44,243 nucleotides of DNA from Herpetosiphonaceae bacterium (GTDB lineage: Bacteria; Chloroflexota; Chloroflexia; Chloroflexales; Kallotenuaceae): NCBI GenBank assembly GCA_036374795.1, contig DASUTC010000270.1, positions 1 to 44,243 on the forward strand, in the 5' to 3' direction. Every line of letters starts with the position of its first letter. Within the stretch, counting starts at the first letter, position 1. This document shows, in pieces, positions 23,949-31,373 of this stretch. The notes beneath the pieces were generated by a model. It was given only the letters and a program-made list of their open reading frames with translations, did not search any database and was not told the origin of the DNA. The translations under genes and the position numbers were made by a program.

Positions 23949-25331
23949 ATGAGCAACACAGCACATCGTGCCCTACCATCGGTCGACCGGCTGGTCCGCG
24001 CGGTCGAAGAGCAGATCAATGGGACGCTGCCTCACGCCGAGGTGGTCCAGGTCGCACGGATGGTGCTAGACACGGCCCGCCGCACGATCGCGCAGGGCGA
24101 GGCCGCCCCGTCGTTCGATGAGCTTGCCGGGCAGGTGCGTGAGACAGTCGCGCGCCTGACTCAGCCGAGCCTGCGCCCGCTGATCAACGCGACCGGCGTG
24201 ATCGTGCAGACCAACCTGGGACGCGCGCCGCTGAGCGCGGCGGCGCTATCGGCGATGCAGGCGGTCGGGCGGGGCTACTCTAACCTGGAGTACGATCTGG
24301 CTGCCGGTGCGCGCGGCTCGCGCTACCATCACCTGACCGAGCTGCTGGCGCGGCTGACGGGCGCGGAGGCTGCGCTGGCGGTCAACAATAACGCCGCTGC
24401 CGTGCTGCTGACGTTGACCTGCTTCTGCGCGGGGAAAGAGGTGATCATCTCACGCGGTCAGGCCGTCGAGATCGGCGGCGGCTTCCGCATCCCCGATGTG
24501 CTACGCCAGAGCGGCGCGCGGCTGGTCGAGGTAGGCACGACCAATCGCACCTACACCCACGACTATGCCGCCGCGATCACGCCCGACACGGCGGCGATCC
24601 TCACAGTGCATCGCTCCAACTTCCGCGTCGTGGGCTTTACTCACGAGCCGCACGAGATGGAGCTGCATCATCTTGCGCACGAGGCGGGCGTGCTGTGGAT
24701 CGACGACTGGGGCTCTGGCTCGCTGCTGCGGCCTGAGCACTACGGCCTGGCTGCCGAAGACACGATCCAGGATCGCGTCGCTGCGGGCTGCGATCTCGTC
24801 TGCTTCTCCGGCGATAAGCTGCTGGGCGGGCCGCAGGCTGGCCTGATCGTCGGCGCTGCGGAGCTGATCGGTCGGCTGCGGAAGCATCCGCTGCTGCGCG
24901 CGCTGCGTGTGGACAAGCTGACGATCGCGGCGCTTGAGGCGACGCTGCTAAGCTACCTGCGCGGACGAGCCGAGGAGGAGATTCCGGTCTGGCAGATGAT
25001 CAGCGCGCCGCTCGAATCGCTCCACAGCCGGGCCGTGACGATCGTCGAGCGGCTGCGCGGGCAGGGCCTCGCTGCGGTCGAGGCACGCGCCTGCGAGAGC
25101 GCGGTGGGGGGCGGCTCGCTGCCGGGCGCGACGCTGCCGGGCTGGGCGGTGGCGATCAGCGCGCTGCCAGATCCGCTCCACGCGCGGCTCAGAGGTGGCG
25201 ATCCCGTCGTCGTGGGCCGCATCGCCGACGATCGTCTGCTGCTCGATCTGCGCACGGTCTTGCCTGATCAGGACGATGCGCTGATCCAGGCGCTTCTGGC
25301 AGCCCTGCATGAGGAGTCACGACGCTCATGA
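23949..25331 (+). CDS. selA: L-seryl-tRNA(Sec) selenium transferase (selenocysteine synthase)
   Basis: This 460-residue PLP enzyme converts seryl-tRNA(Sec) to selenocysteinyl-tRNA(Sec) using selenophosphate. The N-terminal helical tRNA-binding part (residues 1-70) starts LPSVDRLVRAVEEQI. The core has LINATGVIVQTNLGRAPLS, YSNLEYDLAAGARGSRYHHL, NNNAAAVLLTL, EIGGGFRIPDV, VEVGTTNRTYTHDY and IDDWGSGSLL. The PLP lysine is K290 in FSGDKLLGGPQAG. These are diagnostic for SelA and distinguish it from its archaeal paralogues. The start lacks a good Shine-Dalgarno. The stop overlaps the LysR start by four bases. selB, selD and the tRNA-Sec gene are not in the window. The likely client is the UGA-containing AhpD-like gene upstream. 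Confidence 0.95.
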   Translation: MSNTAHRALPSVDRLVRAVEEQINGTLPHAEVVQVARMVLDTARRTIAQGEAAPSFDELAGQVRETVARLTQPSLRPLINATGVIVQTNLGRAPLSAAALSAMQAVGRGYSNLEYDLAAGARGSRYHHLTELLARLTGAEAALAVNNNAAAVLLTLTCFCAGKEVIISRGQAVEIGGGFRIPDVLRQSGARLVEVGTTNRTYTHDYAAAITPDTAAILTVHRSNFRVVGFTHEPHEMELHHLAHEAGVLWIDDWGSGSLLRPEHYGLAAEDTIQDRVAAGCDLVCFSGDKLLGGPQAGLIVGAAELIGRLRKHPLLRALRVDKLTIAALEATLLSYLRGRAEEEIPVWQMISAPLESLHSRAVTIVERLRGQGLAAVEARACESAVGGGSLPGATLPGWAVAISALPDPLHARLRGGDPVVVGRIADDRLLLDLRTVLPDQDDALIQALLAALHEESRRS

Positions 25332-26218
25332 TCCTCGATCTGCCGAAGCTGCGCATCTTCGCCGCCGTGGCTCGCACGGGATCATTTACCCGCGCCGCAG
25401 ACGAGCTTGATCTGCGCCAGCCGACGGTTAGCCAGCAGATTCAGGTTTTAGAGCGCAGCCTGCGCACGCCGCTGTTCGAGCGGCTGGGCCGCCGCGTGCA
25501 GTTGACACCCGCCGGAGCCGCGCTGCTGCCCTACGCCGAGCGGCTGCTGGCGCTGGCGACCGAGGCAGAGACGGCCACGCGCGAGGCGGCGGGGCTATCG
25601 GCCCGAACGCTGCGGCTGGGCGCGGGCAACACCTTAGCGACCTACGTCCTGCCCGATCTGCTGGCGCGGCTGCGCTGGGAGCGGCCCGATGTGGTGGTGC
25701 AGGTCCAGGTCGGCAACACCGAGCAACTGATCGCCGCCGTCGTGGACAACCGCGTCGAGCTAGCGGTCGTCGGCGCGCCGCTCAGCCATCCGGCGCTGGA
25801 GATCCATGCGTTTCTCCGCGATGATCTGGTGATGATCATGCCGCCCGACGACGAGTGGGCCGAGCGGCGCGCGATCGGCCTGGCCGAGCTGCAATCGAGG
25901 ACGCTGCTGCTGCGCGAAGAAGGATCGGCGCTTCAGGCTGCCGTAACAGAGCTGCTGCGCGAGCGCGGGATCGTGCCTGAGCGAATGATTACGCTCGGCA
26001 ACCTTGAGGCGATCAAGCGCTGCGTCGAGGCTGGCCTGGGTGTGTCGGTGGTGCCTGAGCTGGCGGTCCGCCGCGAGGTCGCCAACGATATGCTGCGGGC
26101 GCTGCCACTGGCCGATGTTCAGCTTCGGCGGACGTTCAACTACGTCTACAGCCGCGACCGCACGCTCTCGCCCGTGGCGCAGGTCTTTATCGAATTGCTC
26201 GAAAAGCCCTTCGAGTAG
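25328..26218 (+). CDS. LysR-family transcriptional regulator, translationally coupled to selA
   Basis: This 296-residue LysR regulator has an N-terminal winged HTH (residues about 5-65: LRIFAAVARTGSFTRAADELDLRQPTVSQQIQVLE) and a periplasmic-binding-like effector domain from about 90 to 290 (LRLGAGNTLATYVLPDLLARL and so on). Its ATG lies within the selA stop codon (ATGA overlap), so it is translationally coupled. LysR regulators tied to selenium-metabolism genes are a recognised subgroup, which makes a selenium role plausible, but the ligand cannot be inferred from sequence. The DJ-1 family gene converges on it only ten bases after its stop. Confidence 0.9.
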   Translation: MILDLPKLRIFAAVARTGSFTRAADELDLRQPTVSQQIQVLERSLRTPLFERLGRRVQLTPAGAALLPYAERLLALATEAETATREAAGLSARTLRLGAGNTLATYVLPDLLARLRWERPDVVVQVQVGNTEQLIAAVVDNRVELAVVGAPLSHPALEIHAFLRDDLVMIMPPDDEWAERRAIGLAELQSRTLLLREEGSALQAAVTELLRERGIVPERMITLGNLEAIKRCVEAGLGVSVVPELAVRREVANDMLRALPLADVQLRRTFNYVYSRDRTLSPVAQVFIELLEKPFE

Positions 26219-26228
26219 CTCCCCTCGG

Positions 26229-26825
26229 TCATGCATCCGGCTGCCAGCGATATTCCATCTGGCGTGCCGTCTCCTGAGCCGCATCCCGCCCCAGCAGCCG
26301 CGCGACCACATGCAGCGACATATCGATGCCCGCCGAGATCCCGGCTGAGGTGATCACCTTGCCGTTGTCCACAAAGCGCTGATCTTCGCGAACCTCCGTC
26401 TCCGGCGCGGCCTCCCGCAGCAGATCGAACGCGACGTGATGTGTTGTTGCTGTGAGGTTATCCAGCAGCCTGGCTTTTGCCAGCAGCAGCGCGCCCGTAC
26501 ACACCGAAAGCACCAGCTCTGCCGGTGCCGCGCGCTGCCTGATCCACTCGATAAGCGCCGGATTATACATCTCTCTGCGCGCGCCGAGGCCGCCTGGCAC
26601 AATCAGCAGATCCGGCTGCGGGCAATCGGCGATCGAGTAGCGCGGATTGATGCTCAGCCCGTTGCGCGCCAGCACCGGCTCCAGCCGCTCCGCGACGGTA
26701 TACACATTGAAGGGCGCTGCCTCACGCGACCGCCCGGTGACGGCAAAGACCTCGAACGGCCCGCAAAAATCCAAGACCTCGACCTCGTCGAAGATCAATA
26801 TTGCTACGTTGCGTGGCTGACTCAC
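26229..26825 (-). CDS. DJ-1/PfpI family protein (GATase1-like, isonitrile hydratase-like)
   Basis: This 198-residue protein begins with GTG at 26825, with GGAGG eight bases upstream. It is a single DJ-1/PfpI domain with NVAILIFDEVEVLDFCGPFEVF (conserved acidic residue near the N-terminus), LLIVPGGLGAR, nucleophile-elbow Cys in LSVCTGALLLA, and TTHHVAFDLL. The pattern matches the subgroup of cyclohexyl-isocyanide hydratase and of AraC-regulator partner domains. No AraC HTH is attached. The natural substrate is unknown. It is divergent from the DUF305 gene across a 146-bp region with an inverted repeat. Confidence 0.88.
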   Translation of the reverse strand: MSQPRNVAILIFDEVEVLDFCGPFEVFAVTGRSREAAPFNVYTVAERLEPVLARNGLSINPRYSIADCPQPDLLIVPGGLGARREMYNPALIEWIRQRAAPAELVLSVCTGALLLAKARLLDNLTATTHHVAFDLLREAAPETEVREDQRFVDNGKVITSAGISAGIDMSLHVVARLLGRDAAQETARQMEYRWQPDA

Positions 26826-26887
26826 CTGCGATGTCCTCCAAAACTAAATTAAAGGTTAACAATAGGCAAAATGGCTGGTATCATTAG

Positions 26888-26908
26888 GTTGGATTCTCCA
26901 TATCCAAC
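26888..26908. promoter_or_regulatory. Inverted repeat between divergent DJ-1 and DUF305 genes
   Basis: GTTGGAT-TCTCCAT-ATCCAAC is a perfect 7-bp inverted repeat with a 7-base spacer in the middle of the divergent region. A weak -10-like TACACT lies 3' of it on the plus strand. It could be an operator for both genes. Confidence 0.35.
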
Positions 26909-26971
26909 TGCACTGCCTTTATCGTACACTGTTTCGAGGCAGTTCCGGGATTCCATTCGACGAGGAGCTAG

Positions 26972-27616
26972 ATGAACAAGCAACACCGACGATTCTTTTC
27001 CGGCGCACTCCTGGTGCTGGCGCTCAGCGCGTGCGGCCAGCAGGCAGCGCCCGACAGCGGAGCCATCTTCACCACCGGCGGCGGCAATCACGGCCACGGC
27101 GCGGGCAAAGAGGGCGATCATCACGACACCGCGCCACCGCCGCCCGGCTATACCGGCGAGGCCCCGACGCAGGTTGCAGATACATTCGACGCGCAGTTTA
27201 TCGACAGCATGGTAGAGCATCACAACGGCGCGATCCGGATGGCCGAGGAGGCGATCCGCCAGAGCGAGCGCGCCGAGATCAAGCAGCTGGCGCAGAACAT
27301 CATCGACGCGCAGCACAAGGAAATTCAGCAGATGGGAGCCTGGCGCGAGGCGTGGTATCCCGGCTCGCAGGTGACGGGCGGCACCGGCATGCCAATGGGT
27401 CATATGGAGATCAGCGCCGATACCAGCAAGCCCTTCGATCTCCGCTTCATCGAGGCGATGATCTCGCATCACCAGGGCGCGATCGATATGGCGAAGGAGG
27501 CGCAGACCAGGGCCGAGCACGCCGAGATCAAACAGCTTGCCGCCGAGATTATCAAGGCGCAAGAGGCCGAGATCGCCCAGATGAAGTCCTGGCAGCAGCA
27601 GTGGTTTGCCAACTAG
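26972..27616 (+). CDS. DUF305 lipoprotein
   Basis: The protein has 214 residues with a lipoprotein signal (lipobox LSAC, Cys21). A low-complexity linker rich in G, H and P follows (GGGNHGHGAGKEGDHHD), then a DUF305 domain made of two similar ferritin-like halves. Each half has an HH-G-AI-MA motif: VEHHNGAIRMAEEA and ISHHQGAIDMAKEA. Each is followed by an AEIKQLA helix. DUF305 proteins are linked to copper and other metal binding at the cell surface. The paired His residues and the His-rich linker suit metal binding, but the metal is not known. A Shine-Dalgarno (GAGGAG) precedes the ATG. A GAAC-rich tract follows at 27689. Confidence 0.88.
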   Translation: MNKQHRRFFSGALLVLALSACGQQAAPDSGAIFTTGGGNHGHGAGKEGDHHDTAPPPPGYTGEAPTQVADTFDAQFIDSMVEHHNGAIRMAEEAIRQSERAEIKQLAQNIIDAQHKEIQQMGAWREAWYPGSQVTGGTGMPMGHMEISADTSKPFDLRFIEAMISHHQGAIDMAKEAQTRAEHAEIKQLAAEIIKAQEAEIAQMKSWQQQWFAN

Positions 27617-27688
27617 CGCGCTGGCGGCTACAATGAGCATGGCGGGCATGTCGATCGATGTGCCCGCTCATCGTCTTGAGCGTACCAT

Positions 27689-27796
27689 CGCAAAGAACAA
27701 ACGAACAAACGAGCAAGGGGGACAAGAGAACAAAGCGAGAACTCGAAACTCGAAACTTGGAACCTGAAACTTGAAACTTGAAACTTGGAACAGGCC
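27689..27796 (+). repeat. Long GAAC/GAAACTTG tract 3' of the DUF305 gene
   Basis: The first half consists of AAGAACAAACGAACAAACG units. The second half is a tandem array of eight-base GAAACTTG/GAAACTCG units (about six copies from 27740 to 27790). It lies between two plus-strand genes, with the A-rich strand as coding strand. Confidence 0.7.
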
Positions 27797-27801
27797 ACAT
27801 C

Positions 27802-28227
27802 ATGCCCGTCTTGCTGGCATACGCCGGACTATTTTTGTGGAGCTTTCTCGCATCGACGATCCTGCCCCTCAGCTCTGAAGCACCTCTGGCGATCCTTGTA
27901 CGAACCTACCAGCACATCAGCGCGCCCGTGCTGGTCGCGACAACCGGCAACTACCTGGGAGCATGCACCACCTACTGGATTGCGGCGCGTGCCGCCCGCG
28001 TGCTGGGCAGCAACCAGCCGCAGCACACAAGCCGTGAGCGGGCAGCGCGCCTGCTGCGGCGCTACGGCGCTCCAGCGCTGCTGCTCTCGTGGGTGCCGAT
28101 CCTCGGCGATGGCCTGGTGGTCCTGGCCGGAGCGCTGGGCGTGCCGCTCAAGCCCTTCTCGCTCTGGGTGATCCTCGGCAAAGCGCTGCGCTACCTGGCC
28201 GTCGCCTGGCTGGCGGCTGCGCTCTAG
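27802..28227 (+). CDS. Small DedA/YqaA-like (SNARE-associated) membrane protein
   Basis: The protein has 141 residues with about four hydrophobic segments. Family-like features are LSSEAPLAILV near the N-terminus, TGNYLGACTTYWIAARAARVL (the glycine-rich GNxxG segment), RRYGAPALLLSWVPILGDGLVVLAGAL (the RYG...P..D/GD motif of DedA/YqaA proteins), and a final hydrophobic helix. Such proteins move lipids or help keep the proton-motive force. The start at 27802 is chosen because residues upstream come from the repeat tract. The Shine-Dalgarno is weak. Confidence 0.8.
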   Translation: MPVLLAYAGLFLWSFLASTILPLSSEAPLAILVRTYQHISAPVLVATTGNYLGACTTYWIAARAARVLGSNQPQHTSRERAARLLRRYGAPALLLSWVPILGDGLVVLAGALGVPLKPFSLWVILGKALRYLAVAWLAAAL

Positions 28228-28292
28228 GGATCGACCACCTCTACCGCACCATGCGCGATGTCGGAGTACAATACATCCAGCAAGGAGCACGC

Positions 28293-29456
28293 ATGCTACG
28301 GCTGATGCTGGTGATACCTGGACTACTGTGCAGCCTCGGCGCGATCGTGATCACGCTCTGGATCGTCGTGCCCGCGCCGCTGTATCAGCTCTGGCTGGTG
28401 GCAGTGGGCGCGAGCGAGTGGAGTCTCTGGTTTGGCGCGATCGGATTGGCGGGCGCTGGCTTTGGCCTTGCCGCGCTTGCGCTTGGCAGCCGCTGGCCGG
28501 CCTCGATCGCGCTGGTGCTTGGCCTGTCGGCGGCGGCAATTGCGCTGGTGCCCCTGCTTCAGTCGCAGCCCGTCGCGCGTGCGAACGATCTCCAACTGTC
28601 GCTGCGGCGCTATCTGCTCGGCACGCGCGACCTGCCGGAGGGCCAGCCGCAGACGATCGCATTTGCCACTGTCGCGGAGCAGCCCTTGATGCTGGACGTG
28701 TACCAGCCCGCCGCGCCTGCGGCCACGCCCCGACCAGCGGTGATTGTGGTCCACGGCGGCTCGTGGAGCGGCGGCGATAAGAGCGACTTTCCGCGCTGGA
28801 ACTGGTGGCTGACGCAGCACGGCTATGTGGTCTTCGATATTCAATATCGTCTCGCGCCGCAGCCGAACTGGCAGAGCGCGACGGGCGATGTCAAATGTGC
28901 GATCGGCTGGGTCAAGCGTAACGCCGCGCAGTACAACGTCGATCCGCAGCGGCTCGCGCTGCTGGGCCGCTCCGCCGGTGGGCATCTGGCGCTGCTTGCA
29001 GCCTACACGCCGCAGGTGCCAGCGCTGCCGCCGGGCTGCGACGTGCCCGATCCAGACGTGCAGGCGGTCATCTCGCTGTATGGCCCCGCCGATCTTGTCT
29101 GGGGCTACAATAATCCGGCCAATCCTGACGTGATCGACGGGCCGGGCACGCTGCGGCGATTTCTCGGCGGCGATCCGCAGACCGCAGCCGATCGGTTTGC
29201 CATCGCGTCGCCGATCAATCACGTAGCGGCAGACACACCGCCGACGCTGCTGCTGCATGGCGGGCAAGATCAACTGGTAGGCCAGCATCACGCCGAGCTG
29301 CTCGCCGAGCGGCTCCAGGCGGCGAATGTGCCGCATCAGGCGGTGTTCATTCCGTATGCCCAGCACGGCTTCGACTATAACTTCAACGGCTGGGGATCGC
29401 AGATCGCGCAGCCGCTCATGCTCAAGTTTTTAGACACATATGTGACGCAGCGCTGA
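28293..29456 (+). CDS. Membrane-anchored alpha/beta hydrolase (BD-FAE/esterase-like)
   Basis: The protein has 387 residues. Residues 1-90 hold three hydrophobic segments. The rest is an alpha/beta hydrolase of the HGG class: oxyanion motif VVHGGSWSGGDKS (about 153-164), a YRLAPQ segment, nucleophile S227 in LLGRSAGGHLALLAA, probable acid in HGGQDQLVG and base in AQHGFDYNFNG. This resembles lipases/carboxylesterases and the BD-FAE group. Substrates are unknown. AAGGAG lies six bases before the ATG. The membrane part probably faces the hydrolase to the outside. The response regulator starts 32 bases after the stop. Confidence 0.85.
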   Translation: MLRLMLVIPGLLCSLGAIVITLWIVVPAPLYQLWLVAVGASEWSLWFGAIGLAGAGFGLAALALGSRWPASIALVLGLSAAAIALVPLLQSQPVARANDLQLSLRRYLLGTRDLPEGQPQTIAFATVAEQPLMLDVYQPAAPAATPRPAVIVVHGGSWSGGDKSDFPRWNWWLTQHGYVVFDIQYRLAPQPNWQSATGDVKCAIGWVKRNAAQYNVDPQRLALLGRSAGGHLALLAAYTPQVPALPPGCDVPDPDVQAVISLYGPADLVWGYNNPANPDVIDGPGTLRRFLGGDPQTAADRFAIASPINHVAADTPPTLLLHGGQDQLVGQHHAELLAERLQAANVPHQAVFIPYAQHGFDYNFNGWGSQIAQPLMLKFLDTYVTQR

Positions 29457-29488
29457 TCGTTCGATCAGGCGCGTCCGAGGATGCATCC

Positions 29489-30127
29489 ATGGCGATTCGA
29501 GTTGTACTGGCCGACGATCATAGCGTCGTGCGAAAAGGCGTGCGGGAGTTTCTTGAGGAAGAGCCCGACATCGAGGTGATCGGCGAGGCCAGCGATGGCC
29601 TGCAAGCAGTAGCTCTGGCGACCGCGCTTCAGCCCGATGTGATCGTAATGGACATTAAGATGCCGCAGCTCTCCGGCGTGGATGCTACCCGGCGTATCCG
29701 CAGCGCCGCGCCCAAGGTGCGAGTGCTCGCGCTCACCGCCTACGACGATGATCCGTACATCTTCGGGCTGCTGGAGGCCGGAGCCAGCGGCTACGTGCTC
29801 AAAACCGCCGAGTCGAGCGAGATGATCCGGGCCATTCGTACCGTCGCGGCGGGACACTCCGCGCTCGATCCGGCAATCGCGCCCAGGATCATCGCGCGCG
29901 TCGCGCATCCAGCGCAGCCTGCCGAGACGCTGACTGAGCGCGAGCTGGAGGTGCTGCGTCTGGCGGCGCGCGGCCTGACCAACAAGCAGATCGGCCACGA
30001 CCTCGACATCAGCGACCGGACCGTGCAAAATCATCTCGCCAACATCTACGCCAAGCTGGAAGTCGCCTCGCGCACCGAGGCCGTGACGGCTGCGCTGCAA
30101 CGCGGGCTTCTGCGGCTGGGGGAGTGA
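29489..30127 (+). CDS. NarL/LuxR-type response regulator
   Basis: This 212-residue two-domain regulator has a receiver at residues 3-120 with acidic pair D9/D10, phosphoacceptor D55 (VMDIKMP) and K105 (YVLKT). A LuxR HTH occupies about residues 146-208 (LTERELEVLRLAARGLTNKQIGHDLDISDRTVQNHL). The histidine kinase gene next to it on the same strand is its probable partner. The intergenic region to that gene is a GAAC-rich tract. Confidence 0.93.
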   Translation: MAIRVVLADDHSVVRKGVREFLEEEPDIEVIGEASDGLQAVALATALQPDVIVMDIKMPQLSGVDATRRIRSAAPKVRVLALTAYDDDPYIFGLLEAGASGYVLKTAESSEMIRAIRTVAAGHSALDPAIAPRIIARVAHPAQPAETLTERELEVLRLAARGLTNKQIGHDLDISDRTVQNHLANIYAKLEVASRTEAVTAALQRGLLRLGE

Positions 30128-30262
30128 AGCACAAATAACAAAGAGCCGGGTGCCACGCGGGTGCCAGACCGGGCGCCCGGCGCACAAACGGAGAACAAGG
30201 GAACAGGAGAACCAAGAACCAAGAGCAGAGAGCAAGGAAACCTTGAACCTGAAACTCGGAAC
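30128..30262 (+). repeat. GAAC-rich composite tract between response regulator and kinase genes
   Basis: A G-rich part with repeated GGGTGCCA (30149-30181) is followed by GAACAAGGGAACAGGAGAACCAAGAACC units and a CCTTGAACCTGAAACTCGGAAC end. It is on the coding strand of the preceding gene and supplies most of the kinase 5' region, including the weak Shine-Dalgarno. Confidence 0.6.
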
Positions 30263-30263
30263 C

Positions 30264-31256
30264 ATGATGAGACGACGCAAACGATGGCAGCCGCGCGATC
30301 CGCATATCGGGCCGCTCCGCGAGTTGCAGAGCCGCGCCGAGGCAATGACACGCGGCGATTTTAGCTCGCTGGGACAGCCCGTGGGAGGATCACGCGAGGT
30401 CGAGGACCTGCGGCGCGCGATGGATGTGATGGGCGCGCACGTCGAGCAGGCGCAGATCGGGATGCAGGACTATATCGCGGCGCTGACCACGGCGCAAGAG
30501 GCGGAGCGCGGGCGGCTCGCGCGCGAGCTGCACGACGATACCGTCCAGCGTCTCGTCGCGCTGGGCCAGGGCGTCGAGCGGGTGCAGCGCGCGCTGGAAC
30601 GCGATCCGGCGCTAGCCCAGGAGCGGCTCAAAGCGCTGCGCTCCGAGATCACGTCGATGGTGCAGGCCGTCCGCACCATGATCGGCGATCTGCGACCGCC
30701 CGCGCTGGAAGAGCTGGGCTTGCTGCCCGCCGTGGAGCTGCTGCTCAAGCGCAACAGCGACCAAGGGCCGCAGGTCGCGGTGCAGGTGTACGGCTCCGAG
30801 CGACGGCTCGATCCACAAAGCGAGCTGGCGCTCTTCCGCATCATTCAGGAGGCATGGAGCAACATTCGGCATCATGCCCAGGCCCAGCGCGCGACCTTTA
30901 GCTTCACCTATGGGCCGGATATGTTCGACGTGGCGATCGTTGACGATGGGCGCGGCTTCACGCCGCCCAACAGCACGCCCGGCGAAGCGCGCGCGCAGCG
31001 CGGACACTATGGCATTCTCGGCATGCAAGAGCGCGCCATGCTGGTCGGCGGCGCGGTCGAGATCAGCAGCGCGCCGGGCCAGGGCACGCGGCTGCACATC
31101 CACATCCCCTATCCCGGTGTCGACGGTCGCGACCCCATCTGTAACATGCTGGTGGGGCCGGAGGCGTTGAGCGCGACGTATAACGGCCAGCTCTACCGCT
31201 TCTGCTCGCCCGCCTGCCGCGATCTCTTCGTCGCGCAGCCGGAGCGGTACGTTTAG
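30264..31256 (+). CDS. NarL-type sensor histidine kinase with C-terminal YHS domain
   Basis: The protein has 330 residues from the ATG at 30264. Residues 15-65 resemble a HAMP-like coiled region, with no membrane segment. A HisKA_3 dimerisation domain follows with H90 in ERGRLARELHDDTVQRL. The HATPase_c domain has FRIIQEAWSNIRHHAQA (N box), VAIVDDGRGF and GHYGILGMQERA. Residues 290-330 form a YHS domain (DPICNM with C293, then FCSPAC with C314 and C318, ending PERYV). YHS modules bind metal ions, so the kinase may sense metal or redox state. The cognate regulator is immediately upstream. The N-terminal part of the longest frame comes from the repeat tract, so the chosen start is preferred. 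Confidence 0.88.
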   Translation: MMRRRKRWQPRDPHIGPLRELQSRAEAMTRGDFSSLGQPVGGSREVEDLRRAMDVMGAHVEQAQIGMQDYIAALTTAQEAERGRLARELHDDTVQRLVALGQGVERVQRALERDPALAQERLKALRSEITSMVQAVRTMIGDLRPPALEELGLLPAVELLLKRNSDQGPQVAVQVYGSERRLDPQSELALFRIIQEAWSNIRHHAQAQRATFSFTYGPDMFDVAIVDDGRGFTPPNSTPGEARAQRGHYGILGMQERAMLVGGAVEISSAPGQGTRLHIHIPYPGVDGRDPICNMLVGPEALSATYNGQLYRFCSPACRDLFVAQPERYV

Positions 31257-31373
31257 CAGGCGATGCCAGCAACAACTGAGCCCCGGCAGGAGCTACCGAG
31301 GCTCTTCAACCAGACTCCGGCAGATCGGGAGCGGCAGCCGCGCTGCCTGATCCGCTCGTCCATCGCCGCGTGA

